A stretch of 64,000 bases of DNA, from contig NZ_JAERRH010000022.1 in assembly GCF_016741855.1 (NCBI RefSeq), positions 1 through 64,000 of the forward strand, written 5' to 3'. This document shows, in pieces, positions 8,281 through 16,915 of this stretch. This DNA comes from Streptomyces musisoli (GTDB lineage: Bacteria; Actinomycetota; Actinomycetes; Streptomycetales; Streptomycetaceae). The position numbers and the translations under genes were made by a program. Within the stretch, counting starts at the first letter, position 1; the number at the start of each line of letters is the position of its first letter. Under the pieces are notes generated by a model. The model saw nothing but the letters and a program-made list of their open reading frames with translations. It was not told the DNA's origin and ran no database searches.

Positions 8281-8718
8281 TCACTCGGCGGACGGCATCT
8301 TGCCGAATCTTCCGATTTGGCTGATTCTTGTCTGCCATTCAGATACCTCGTGCCCCTCTTCGTCGACTGTGGATCGAGGTTCCATAAAGCGCCAAGGCTC
8401 GGAGGGGTCGAATTCTTCTGCCAGATCTTCGAGGAAAATGATCGAGTTCTGAACATGGGCGTTATCCCCGGACCTGTAGAGGGGCCAGCAGAAAATGAAG
8501 TTGATGTTCGCTGGGTCCGTGATGGATGAAATGAGACACGATGTGGCATCGTCTTCGCTTTCAAGCACTCTCAGGGACTGGGCCCAGCTTGTCTGATATT
8601 GCCCCACGTCCCAATAAGTCAGATCCATGGGAAAGGTCTCTTCGAAGTCTCCCACCGTGATGCACCCGATGGCGCCCTCGCCCGCTACGGCTCCGGATGC
8701 GGACGGCGCGGACAGCAC
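8281..8718 (-). CDS. CdiI-like immunity protein
   Basis: About 145 residues. The body reads CITVGDFEETFPMDLTYWDV, GQYQTSWAQSLRVLE, then FCWPLYRSGDNAHVQNSIIF and EGHEVSEWQTRI. This matches the CdiI family of contact-dependent growth inhibition immunity proteins: Y-W...W near the start, WPLYR in the middle and an SEW motif near the end. Base composition is clearly lower in GC than its neighbours, as is usual for cargo immunity genes. GTG 8718 is the most plausible start, since homologous sequence begins about 15 residues in, but no good ribosome site is seen. It does not match the colicin D-like toxin of the adjacent Rhs gene and is probably an orphan immunity gene from an earlier toxin tip. 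Confidence 0.65.
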   Translation of the reverse strand: MLSAPSASGAVAGEGAIGCITVGDFEETFPMDLTYWDVGQYQTSWAQSLRVLESEDDATSCLISSITDPANINFIFCWPLYRSGDNAHVQNSIIFLEDLAEEFDPSEPWRFMEPRSTVDEEGHEVSEWQTRISQIGRFGKMPSAE

Positions 8719-8887
8719 CCGGATGGAAAAGGTGTCACTTTTTGATGTAGTTGAGGTCGCCTGTGGGCGGGGGAGCGACGCCGGTTGCCTTGGGGTGCGG
8801 GTCGGCCGGGAGCCGGGTGCCGAAGCAGTCGAAGTCACCATCGGTGACCGGCCCGTGAGGCCGTTCGCGTCGGGTGGGATTGGGCCA

Positions 8888-9682
8888 CTAAGCATTTTCC
8901 GCTCGATTGAATGCGGTCCAGATATCGTCAACCGCTGCTCGCAGTTCTGCGTCGGACAGATCTCCTGGCTCGGCAAGATCGGGATCGACCGAGTAGTCCT
9001 CGAGAGTCATGAAGACCTGGTCGAACAGTTCCGCTAGGGGCCCTTGGACTCGTTCGCCTTTTGCTTGGGAGGCACGTCGGGCCTCCCACCAGCCATGAGC
9101 GAAGTCCGGTGCGGGCAGATTGGCCTGCGCGAAATCGTTCAGTAGCGCCAGTTGACGCGCTGCCGAACTCTGTGGGTCGACCTCAGCCGGATGAGACCAC
9201 GCCGAGTGCGCTGGCGGGTAGGAGGCTGCCGTTACCGTCAGGGACGGGTGCCGGTCCGCGAGGGCGCGTGCCTGACGACCAAAACGTGCCCGTGCCGCGT
9301 CGACGCCTTCACCGACAGCCGCGGACATGAAAGTGGCAGTCCCAGCCACCAAAACGTAGCCCGGCTCCGGGAAAAGGACGGCCCCATCTCGCCGGGGCGT
9401 CCACAGGAGTGACGGTGGGCCAATGTCAGCTCTGTCCGCCCACACGGGAAGTTGGATCGCTCGGATCACTGGCGCGCCGGTGCCGGCGAGTTCAGCGCAG
9501 ACGACGTGCGAGGCTCCGACGGCACGGCTGCCAGCCGTCACCCGGCGGCTCAGGGCGGCGTCCAGCTGCGTACCCACCGAGACTGGAGTCACTGTCTTGT
9601 CATGAAGCCAGTACGGGTTGAAGGTCAGGTCGTCACCCAGGAGGGCCGCGACATCTGCTAGTTCTTCTCCTGAATACGTCAC
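8888..9682 (-). CDS. Colicin D-type immunity protein with N-terminal extension
   Basis: 264 residues. The last ~85 (LNDFAQANLPAPDFAHGWWE to SDAELRAAVDDIWTAF) resemble the colicin D/pyocin immunity family: a four-helix acidic protein with ELFDQVFMTLEDY and a closing DAELRAAV helix. The first ~175 residues form a separate unassigned domain (YVLVAGTATFMSAAVGEG). The start GTG 9682 overlaps the toxin stop by 4 bases (GTGA) with AAAGGA upstream, giving tight toxin-immunity coupling; GTG 9685 is an alternative. It presumably neutralises the colicin D-like tip encoded immediately upstream. The TAG stop is followed by 51 further in-frame sense codons. Confidence 0.75.
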   Translation of the reverse strand: MTYSGEELADVAALLGDDLTFNPYWLHDKTVTPVSVGTQLDAALSRRVTAGSRAVGASHVVCAELAGTGAPVIRAIQLPVWADRADIGPPSLLWTPRRDGAVLFPEPGYVLVAGTATFMSAAVGEGVDAARARFGRQARALADRHPSLTVTAASYPPAHSAWSHPAEVDPQSSAARQLALLNDFAQANLPAPDFAHGWWEARRASQAKGERVQGPLAELFDQVFMTLEDYSVDPDLAEPGDLSDAELRAAVDDIWTAFNRAENA

Positions 9683-10014
9683 CACAGAAATCCTTTGTCG
9701 ACGATGCCTTGGAACTGCTTGTCCCCCAGTTTCCAAGCCGACCAGAACCTGCCGTCGGAGTGAAGCATTACCATCTTCTGCGATGCCGGGTCAATGAAGC
9801 CGATGGCTGGCCCCTGATTCCTGTAGTTGAAGCGATAAACCTTAGTGTCGCTATCGGTCATATGCTCGCGCATGGACTCTTCGAATCGATTCAGATTGGC
9901 TTTGTTCAGATTGCCTGGAGCGTCCAAGAAGTCACTCGCATGCGCGTGAAACTTCTTACTCATGACCTTCTGGCTGGAAAAGTCAGCTTTTTCGGCCCAC
10001 GCGGACCGCGAACA
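9679..10014 (-). other. Colicin D-like tRNase tip of the Rhs remnant
   Basis: The 111 residues after the core motif DPLGLSP. SKKFHAHASDF is followed by NLNKANLNRFEESM, then a central beta region (FIDPASQKMVMLHSDGRFWS) and a closing AWKLGDKQFQGIVDKG. This order (K..H..DF, N-K-F, dG.f.s.WKL) matches the colicin D nuclease domain, which cleaves tRNA-Arg anticodon loops and uses a His in the K-x-H segment. The tip has lower GC than the YD core and is followed at once by a colicin D-type immunity gene. The assignment is by motif only. Confidence 0.7.
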
Positions 10015-13000
10015 CGGAGAGAGCCCCAGAGGGTCGGTCCAGGTGTGCGGATTGTGGACGTAGGCCGTGGGGTTGGGCGCGGGAGTGAGCCCGAGCGGGT
10101 CGTGGGTGAGGTAGCGGGCGGCATCTGGGTCGTAGTGGCGGAAGTAGTTGTAGTGGAGGCCCGTTTCCGGGTCGTAGTACTGGCCTGGGAAGCGTAGGGG
10201 TGTGATGCGTTCGGTTTGGGTCAGGGGGCGTAGGCCCTGGTGGTCCCAGGTGATGGTGACCGGGTTCGGGAGGTCCTCGGACGTTGTGGTTTGTTCGCAG
10301 AGTGTTGTGCCGTCCCAGGTGAAGTCCACCCGCTCCACGATCGTTTCACCGTCGTCCGCCATGCGGAGCTTTGACGTGCGGCGGCCCAGGGGGTCGTAGG
10401 TGTAGCGCCAGCGGGTGCCGTCCGGGGTGATGACCGAGGTTAGGTGGTCCTCCGCGTCCCATTCGTAGCGCCAGGTGTCCGGCTTCCTCGATAAGCGGGT
10501 CTTCTGGCGGAGCGTGATGCGGCCCAGGGCGTCGTGTTCGTAGCGGATGTTGCCGGCTCGGGTGATGCGGGTTCCCACGTAGGAGCGGGGGCCCGTTGCC
10601 TCGCCGCCCGGGTGGTCCGACGGCCAGTTCGCCTCCGTCTGGTTGCCCGCCTCGTCGTATGCGTACCGCTCCGTCCAGCCCGACGCGTGCACCGCCGTCG
10701 AAGGACGAGACTCCGCCGATCGGGTCGGTGTGGCTGGTGCAGTTGCCCTCGCCGTCGTACGTCCAGGTCTCGGTCGTGCCGTCGGGGGCCGTGCGGCGGG
10801 TCAGCCATCCCTCGGTCGACCACTCCAGGCGGGTCGTGGCGCCGGTGGGGTCGGTGATCGCGGTCGGGAGGCCGAGGGCGTTCCGTGCGTAGCGGGTGGT
10901 CGCGCCCAGTGGGTCCGTCACCTCCACGGGGAGGCCCACGCGGTCACAGAGGACGTGCGTCGTGTTGCCCAGCGGGTCCGTCACCGACGTCAGGTGTCCG
11001 GCCTCTGTCCAGGTGAAGAGGGTCGTCTGGCCTGCCTGGTCCGTGACCGACGTGCGGTTGCCCCGGTCGTCGTACGTCTGGCGAACCACCGTGCCGTCGG
11101 GGTTGACCACCTTCACTGGGAGGCCGAGGTCGTTGTACTCCGCCTTCGACTCGCGGCCGTCCGGGCGGGTCACCCGCGTGAGGTTGCCCGCCTCGTTGTA
11201 CTCGAAGGTGGTCGAGTGGCCCAGGGGGTCTGTCGTCGACAGCAGGCGGTTGTAGCGGTCGCGGACGTAGTGCGTGGTCGCGCCCACGGCGTCCGTCTCG
11301 GCGATGACCTGGCAGCGGCGGTTGATCAGGTAGTGGGTGGTGTGGCCGTGGGAGTCGGTGATGGTCGTCGTGTGCTCGCCGGTGTCCGGGTCGGCCGGGC
11401 CGTAGGTGAACGTGGAGCGGAGGTGGCCGGCGGCACCGGACTGGTGGGTGCACCGGTCCTCGTCGTCGTAGACGTAGGTGAAGTGACTGCCGTTGGTGTC
11501 CGTCCAGGAGGTGATGCGGCCGTCTTCGTCGTAGCCGAAACGGGTGGGGCGGCCGGAGGAGTTGACGACCTCCGTGAGGTGGCCGTCGGTGTAGCGGTAC
11601 CGGGTCAGCTCCTGGTCGGTGCCGTCCGGGGCCGCGCCTGCCAGGTGCAGGGCGGTGACACGGCCGGCGGCGGTCGACAGCAGCAGGCGGTGACCGCCGC
11701 TGTGGACGATGGCCGAGGGTGTCCCCGCAGCGTCGTACTCGAAGGTGATCCAGTTGCCGTTGCGGTCGTCGAGCTGTTCCAGGAGTGCCAGGCCGCAAGA
11801 GCGGTCGGTGAAGTGTCGTACCTGGCCGGACTCGGGGTCGGTGAGGGTGTAGCCGTCGTCAGTGCGGTCCAGTGGCCAGCGTGGGCCGTGACTGGGCAGG
11901 GTCGGTATCCCGGGGGCCGGGTGGGGGTAGGCGAGTGTCACTCCGTCCTCGCCGACGAAGACGACGCCCTCCACGTCGATCTCCAGGCGCTGGTCGAGCG
12001 TGGAGGACCAGGCCGGGCCGAACCAGCCGCCGAGCCGGTACGACGACTCGAACTGGCGCTTGACCAGGAAGGGCAGCGTGCCGGGCAGGGAGACGTCGGT
12101 GGCCGGCAGCACCATCCGGCCGGTCGCGACGTCGACCGGGTCCTTCTCGCAGACCTTCTCGAGCGGGCGCCGCGAGACGTCCTCCGCGTCTTTTTCGACC
12201 GCGTTCCGGGCGGTCTTACGCATCCCCTGTTCGGCGAGTCCCTCCGCTCCCTCCTTCAGGCCGAGTCGCAGTCCGCCCCTGGCCAGTCCTGCGCCCTTGG
12301 TGCCGGCCATCTCGGGGAACATGCGGCCGAAGAACTCCGAGGGGTCCTTCTTGAAGCCGTCCACGGATGCCTGGACGGCGCGCTCGGGGTGGGAGACGGT
12401 GGAGACCAGGCCGGCCAGTGTCATGTTGACGTTCTGCAGGTAGGCGGCCGGGTGGGTGAGGTTGTAGGGGGCCATCGGGTTCAGGCCGCGGACGAAGTTG
12501 TACAGGCCGGCCGTGCCCTTCAGCGCGCCGCCCGCCACATGGGTCAGTTCGGTGGCGGCGCCCTGGAAGCCGTCTTCGAGGTTGCTGCCGAGACGGTCCA
12601 GGGGCGGGGGCTCGGCCGGCGCGTGGGCCAGGGCCGCCCTGACCTTGCCCTGGGCCTCGGAGGCGGCGGTGTTGCGCTGCTTGCGGGCCTCGGCCAGCTT
12701 GTGGTGAGCGGACCGCACGTCGGCCTTGCCGGGGTCCTCGAACGGCCCGGGCTTCGGGCCGGGTTCCTCGCCCGCCTCGGCCTTGGCGTTGTACGACTCC
12801 ACCTTCTGCCGGTGGGTCTCGAAGGCGTCCTTGGACGCCTTCACGCCCTTGTTGTAGAGCGCCACGGCCTCCTCGGCCTGTCCTTGCGCCCACTGCACGG
12901 TGTCGGCGTAGGACTCCAGCGCCCCGGCGGCAGTCGTGCAGGCCTGCGCGGCCTGTGCCCACTTCGTTGGGTGCACACCGAACTTCTCGCGGAAGGCGTC

Positions 13001-13356
13001 ACCGCCCTCACCCTTCCAGCCGGAGGAGTCGACCTTCTTCAGCCCCCGGCCGACCTTGTCGAACGCGGCGTGGAAGTCCCGTAAGTGCTTGGCGCTGGCC
13101 CGGATCTTCGACGGGCTGCCGTGGACGAGCTCGTCGGCCTCGTCGGTCTCGCCGAGCTGCTGCTCACCCGGCGTCGCGCCCAGGTCGGAGGCGACCCCGT
13201 CAGCCCAGTCCTCCACCACGTCGGCCCATTTGTGCGCCCCCACGTAGTCCAGAAACCGTCACCGATCTTGTCGGTGGTGTAGTCGACGCCCTCGCCGAGG
13301 AGTTTCTTGCCGCCGTCGAGGAGTCTCTCGCCGCCGCCGAGCAGCGAGTTGGTCAC
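9679..13356 (-). pseudogene. Rhs/YD-repeat polymorphic toxin, frameshifted and internally deleted
   Basis: Remnant of a large Rhs toxin. Starting at GTG 13356 (ribosome site GGAGG) it reads VTNSLLGGGERLLDGG. Near 13254 the frame shifts by one base, and the body continues in another frame to about 10710. That body has a WXG-like helical N-domain (WKGEGGDAFREKFG), a DUF6531/RHS start (CEKDPVDVATGRMV) and many YD repeats (YDEDGRITSWTDTNGSHF). After GGVSSF it jumps, in a third segment from about 10692, to GWTERYAYDEAGNQTEANWP, the RHS core box (YYDPETGLHYNYFRHYDPDA, DPLGL) and a 111-residue toxin tip. Intact Streptomyces homologues carry several hundred more residues between the last two segments, so a deletion is inferred. 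N- and C-segments share one frame and the body another. A full-length product is therefore not expected without recoding. Confidence 0.85.
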
Positions 13357-13666
13357 ATGCCTCCACGTACTGGTCGGTCTCGTAGTACGTGCCCGCCGCC
13401 AGGCCCGTCTTCTCGGCGAACCCGTTGCCCTCGTCGATCAGCGACCGCACCCCCCACTCCCAGCGATCGCAGAACGACGTGAACTCGTCCGTCAGGCCCT
13501 CGTGCCCCAGCTCCAGCCCGGACAGCGCGATGTCGGAGAAACCCCGCCCGGCCCCGGCCGTGCCGACCATGCCCAGCTCCCTCAGCTCGGCCAGCGCGTC
13601 GGTCAGGCCCTTCGCGATCAGACCGAGCCCCTCCGTCGCCAGGTCCTTCCCCCCGCCCCCGCTCAT
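13259..13666 (-). CDS. ESX-like helical protein with replaced C-terminus
   Basis: 135 residues from ATG 13666. The first ~102 (MSGGGGKDLATEGLGLIAKG, ELGMVGTAGAGRGFSDIALS, FTSFCDRWEWGVRSLIDEG, AAGTYYETDQYVE) match the conserved ESX/WXG-like protein encoded just before Rhs genes in Streptomyces. Homologues continue well past YVE. Here the sequence changes to a short Arg-rich tail produced in the wrong frame of the Rhs start region, so the C-terminal part appears deleted. The ATG overlaps the stop of the SseB-like gene by 4 bases (ATGA), showing an operon. The Rhs start GTG 13356 lies inside this frame. The intact family probably acts in type VII export or toxin delivery. Confidence 0.7.
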   Translation of the reverse strand: MSGGGGKDLATEGLGLIAKGLTDALAELRELGMVGTAGAGRGFSDIALSGLELGHEGLTDEFTSFCDRWEWGVRSLIDEGNGFAEKTGLAAGTYYETDQYVEACDQLAARRRRETPRRRQETPRRGRRLHHRQDR

Positions 13667-14226
13667 GCCAGGTCCCCCGCCCCGCCGTCGACGTCCACCG
13701 CCACCTCGTCCGGCACGACCCCGCGCACCGGCGGAAACACCATCCCGTCCGCACCGTCCGCACAGTCCAGCGCCACCCCGCACGGCACCCCCGCCGCGGG
13801 AACGGCCGCGTCCAGCAGACGCGCGCCGAGGACCGTCCGATACCGCCACTCCCGGGCGGCCTCACCGCGCGCCACCGCGTAACGGGCCAGCGCCTGCTCG
13901 TCGGAGAACGCCAGGATGAAGCGGACACCGTTGAAGTCGGCCGTCAGCAGGCCGCGTTCGGTGTCCGGGCCCGGACCGTCGCCCAGCGGCACCAGGACCG
14001 GGGTGCGGCGGAACTCGCCCAGCAGGACCGCGAACGCCCGGCGCCTTCGCTCGGTGGCGTTCGAGGCGTCGGACCGGGTTGCCGCACGCTCGGGCAAACC
14101 GGTGCCCTCGGAGGCCTCCGGCGCCGGCGCGTTCCGCTGGCCGGTATGGGCCAGGTGCGTGTACTCGTACAGTCGTGACCTTGGTATTTGCGACGCGGGT
14201 CCGGCGTCGCCCCCGTGCTCGTCCAC
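13663..14226 (-). CDS. SseB-like protein, first gene of the Rhs operon
   Basis: 187 residues from GTG 14226. A disordered N-terminus (residues 1-60, Ala/Ser/Arg-rich) precedes an SseB-type N-domain: RRRAFAVLLGEFRRTPVLVP, TADFNGVRFILAFSDEQALA, then the end VRGVVPDEVAVDVDG. Genes of this type regularly precede the ESX-like and Rhs genes in Streptomyces. Its 3' end overlaps the ESX-like start by 4 bp. The start is uncertain because no strong ribosome site is seen, and a slightly different in-frame start is possible. Molecular role unknown; toxin handling is inferred from context. Confidence 0.75.
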   Translation of the reverse strand: MDEHGGDAGPASQIPRSRLYEYTHLAHTGQRNAPAPEASEGTGLPERAATRSDASNATERRRRAFAVLLGEFRRTPVLVPLGDGPGPDTERGLLTADFNGVRFILAFSDEQALARYAVARGEAAREWRYRTVLGARLLDAAVPAAGVPCGVALDCADGADGMVFPPVRGVVPDEVAVDVDGGAGDLA

Positions 14227-14417
14227 GGCCGGATCATCACATCGGCGTGTTCTGGATCGCAACGCGAGCGGGAGGCCAGGTGAGCAGGACGACCGAAAGT
14301 CGACCTGTGCGCACGGGGCGAGACGGCATCGCATGCCCCGTTTCCGGCCCCGAAGCGCAGTTCCGTGCGGCAGTCACGGACGCCCGGGGCGGCACAGCTG
14401 TCGGCGGGGGAGGAGGG

Positions 14418-14939
14418 TCATGCCTCGGACAGGTCGGCGCACAGTTTTCGTAGGACCGTTCCGCAGCGGCGGGCGTAGGCGTGTTGCAGGCCGCGGGTCG
14501 CCGGGCCGCCCGCGCGGGCGTACCACTTGGCGGCGCGGCTGAACGCGGCGACCGTGAGCCAGACCGTGCCGTCTCCGGTGCGGTCGACCACGAAGGCCTC
14601 CTCGCCGCACTCGGGGTGGCCTTCGAGGGTGCCGTAGGCCCATCCGGCGCGGCGGGGCTCCTCGGCCGTCCAGATGATGCGGCAGGGGGCCTTGATGACG
14701 CCGGCCAGGGTGACCGTGACATCGACCCCGGGGGCCGCACGGTCGGCCGTGGCGTCGATGCCGACGCCCAGCGCGCGGTGCATCTCCCAGGTCAGGACCG
14801 CCTCGGCGGCCCGCTGGAACACCTCCCGGCCTTCGCCGAGGCGGGTGCGGACGAGCATGGGGTGGAAGCCGGGCGGGCAGAAGGTCGGATCGTCGCGGGT
14901 CGCGCCGACCGGCTCGTAGGTGAAGGGCGCCGAGGACAT
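14418..14939 (-). CDS. DUF1990 family protein
   Basis: 173 residues, full length for DUF1990. Family motifs visible are FTYEPVGATR at the N-terminus, LVRTRLGEGREVFQRAAEAV, the RRAGWAYGTLEGHPECGEEA segment near residues 98-117, and VAAFSRAAKWYARAGGPATR near the end. These cytosolic proteins have a START-like fold in related families, but the ligand is unknown. ATG 14939 is the only sensible start. Located between the Rhs operon and the M4 peptidases and probably transcribed alone. Confidence 0.88.
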   Translation of the reverse strand: MSSAPFTYEPVGATRDDPTFCPPGFHPMLVRTRLGEGREVFQRAAEAVLTWEMHRALGVGIDATADRAAPGVDVTVTLAGVIKAPCRIIWTAEEPRRAGWAYGTLEGHPECGEEAFVVDRTGDGTVWLTVAAFSRAAKWYARAGGPATRGLQHAYARRCGTVLRKLCADLSEA

Positions 14940-14952
14940 GGGTCACAAGGGT

Positions 14953-14992
14953 AGGGCGGCACCCGGAAGGTCTTCTTCCCGGGTGCCGCCCT
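14953..14992 (-). terminator. Terminator of the first M4 peptidase gene
   Basis: Long near-perfect hairpin (agggcggcacccgg / ccgggtgccgccct plus flanks) just downstream of the stop at 15011. It separates the peptidase gene from the DUF1990 gene. It lacks a U-tract, as is usual in Streptomyces. Confidence 0.75.
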
Positions 14993-15010
14993 CAGTCGAC
15001 TCGGCGAGGG

Positions 15011-16669
15011 TCAGGCGACGTTGACCGCCGACCAGGCCGCCGCGACGGCCTTGTACTCGGTGCTGGTGGAGCCGTACAGCGCGGACGCCGCGTTCAGGGT
15101 CGCCGTGCGGGCGGCCTTGTAGTTGGTCGTCGACGTCATGTACGTCGTCAGCGCCTTGTACCAGATCTGCAGCGCCTTGGCGCGGCCGATGCCGGTGACG
15201 GTGGAGCCGTTGGAGGTCGGCGAGTTGTAGGTCACGCCGTTGATCGTCTTCGAACCGCTGCCCTCCGCGAGGAGGTAGAAGAAGTGGTTCGCGACGCCGG
15301 ACGAGTAGTGCACGTCCTTGTTGCCGACGGTGGAGGACCAGTAGTCCGCCGAGCCGCCGTCCTTGCTGGGCTTGTCCATGTAGCGCAGCGGGGTGCCGTC
15401 GCCGTTGATGTCGATCTCCTCGCCGATGAGGTAGTCACCGACGTCGTTGGAGTTGTTCGCGAAGAACTCGACACCCGTGCCGAAGATATCCGAGGTGGCC
15501 TCGTTCAGGCCGCCGGACTCGCCCGAGTAGTCCAGGCCCGCGGTGTTGGAGGTGACACCGTGGCTCATCTCGTGGCCGGCCACGTCCAGCGAGGTGAGGG
15601 GGCTCACGTTGCCGGAGCCGTCGCCGTAGGTCATGCAGAAGCAGCTGTCGTCCCAGAAGGCGTTGACGTACTGGGTGCCGTAGTGGACGCGCGAGTAGGC
15701 GCCGACGCCGTCGTTCTTGATGCCGCTCCGGCCGAAGGTGCTCTTGTAGAAGTCCCAGGTCTCCTGGGCGCCGTAGGCGGCGTCCACGGCGGCCGTCTGG
15801 TCCGTCGAGGAGCTGGAGGCGCTGCCCGTGCCCCACACGTTGTCCGCGTCGGTGAACAGGGTGCCCTTGCCGGACGTCTTGCGGGCCAGGTTGTAGGTCT
15901 TGTGGCCGCCCCGCGTGGAGTCGCTGAGCTGGTACGTCGAGCCCGACAGGGTGGTGGTGAGGCTGACGGTGCCGGAGTAGAGGCTCTTGCCGGTGCCGGT
16001 GGCGTTCTCGATGCCCTGGTACTCGTAAAGCTTCTTGCCGGTGGCGGCGTCGGTGATGACGTGCAGCTGGTTCGGGGTGCCGTCGTCCTGGAGGCCGCCG
16101 ACGACGGTCTCGTAGGCGAGGACGGGCTTGCCGTCGCCGGCCCAGATCACCTTGCGGGCGCCGTCCGCGGCGGTCTTGGCGGAGCCGAGGGTCTTGGCGG
16201 CGGACACCGCCTGCTGCTCGGCCTTGGCGGCGGTGACCCGCGGCGTGAGCGAGGCCACCTTGACGGCGGACTTGTTCGCTCTGGTGACGCCCTGGGTCTT
16301 GCCGGACTTCGTGTGGACGATCAGGTCGCCGCCGAGCACGGGCAGGCCTGCGTAGGTGCGCTCGTAGCGGGTGTGGAGCGTGCCGTCGGTGTCCTTGACG
16401 ACGTCCTTGACGACCAGCTTCTCCTTCGCGCCGAGACCTATGTGCTGCGCGGTCTCGGTCGCGCCCGCCTGGGCCTGCTGGATCAGGGTGGTGCGGGCAG
16501 CGGCGGACAGCGTGGTCGGGGCCGCCGCGAGCGGCTTCGCGGCGGCGGCTCCGGCCGGGGTCTGGGCGCTGGCACTGGTGGTCACACCGGTGGCGAGGAG
16601 GGCTCCGGCCGCGACAGCGGTGGCGATGGCCAGAGAGGTGCGCTTGTGACGCGCGTAGAGGGGGCTCAC
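15011..16669 (-). CDS. Secreted M4 (thermolysin-type) zinc metallopeptidase
   Basis: 552-residue pre-proenzyme. A Sec signal peptide (KRTSLAIATAVAAGALLATG ... ASAQ, residues about 8-36) precedes a FTP/PepSY propeptide (residues about 60-210) and the M4 catalytic domain. The zinc motif HEMSH lies at residues 366-370 (preceded by DVAG), with the third ligand in GGLNEATSDIFG about 20 residues later. The C-terminal helical half (RAKALQIWYKALTTYM) is complete. The start is GTG 16669 with AAGGAG 5 bases upstream; longer in-frame starts have no ribosome site. Paralogue of the next gene but without a C-terminal P-domain. Likely an extracellular general protease. Confidence 0.93.
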   Translation of the reverse strand: MSPLYARHKRTSLAIATAVAAGALLATGVTTSASAQTPAGAAAAKPLAAAPTTLSAAARTTLIQQAQAGATETAQHIGLGAKEKLVVKDVVKDTDGTLHTRYERTYAGLPVLGGDLIVHTKSGKTQGVTRANKSAVKVASLTPRVTAAKAEQQAVSAAKTLGSAKTAADGARKVIWAGDGKPVLAYETVVGGLQDDGTPNQLHVITDAATGKKLYEYQGIENATGTGKSLYSGTVSLTTTLSGSTYQLSDSTRGGHKTYNLARKTSGKGTLFTDADNVWGTGSASSSSTDQTAAVDAAYGAQETWDFYKSTFGRSGIKNDGVGAYSRVHYGTQYVNAFWDDSCFCMTYGDGSGNVSPLTSLDVAGHEMSHGVTSNTAGLDYSGESGGLNEATSDIFGTGVEFFANNSNDVGDYLIGEEIDINGDGTPLRYMDKPSKDGGSADYWSSTVGNKDVHYSSGVANHFFYLLAEGSGSKTINGVTYNSPTSNGSTVTGIGRAKALQIWYKALTTYMTSTTNYKAARTATLNAASALYGSTSTEYKAVAAAWSAVNVA

Positions 16670-16857
16670 GCAAGCTCCTTCTTGTGGGGAGTCCAGCCAG
16701 AGTGGGGTCACTGGCCGACTGTGTGGGGTGGTGAAGTTGCTGTGCTGCGGCGGGTGGAGAGAGAGTGACATCAGGGGCGCGTACATGTCAGGACCCTGAA
16801 GTGATGTTGGCCGAAACTCGACTGTCCGAGAAACGTTTCGGGCATGTGAACGGGCGC

Positions 16858-16884
16858 TGCCCGAGGGTGTCGAGCCCTCGGGCA
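16858..16884 (-). terminator. Terminator of the second M4 peptidase gene
   Basis: A perfect 10-bp stem (tgcccgaggg / ccctcgggca) with a 7-base loop, 32 bp after the stop at 16916. It also isolates the downstream peptidase promoter. Confidence 0.8.
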
Positions 16885-16915
16885 ACGCCGTGGTTCCGGG
16901 CCTGTTGCGTGCGGT

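Noticed and set aside
9679..10692. Independent short toxin gene starting at GTG 10692
   Set aside because: The GTG lies in the middle of a YD-repeat block with no ribosome site. The segment is better explained as the displaced C-terminus of the broken Rhs gene, although internal initiation cannot be excluded.
15284..16768. Open frames on the plus strand opposite the M4 peptidase genes
   Set aside because: Val/Gly/Ala-rich antisense sequence typical of Streptomyces shadow frames, with no domain-like sequence.
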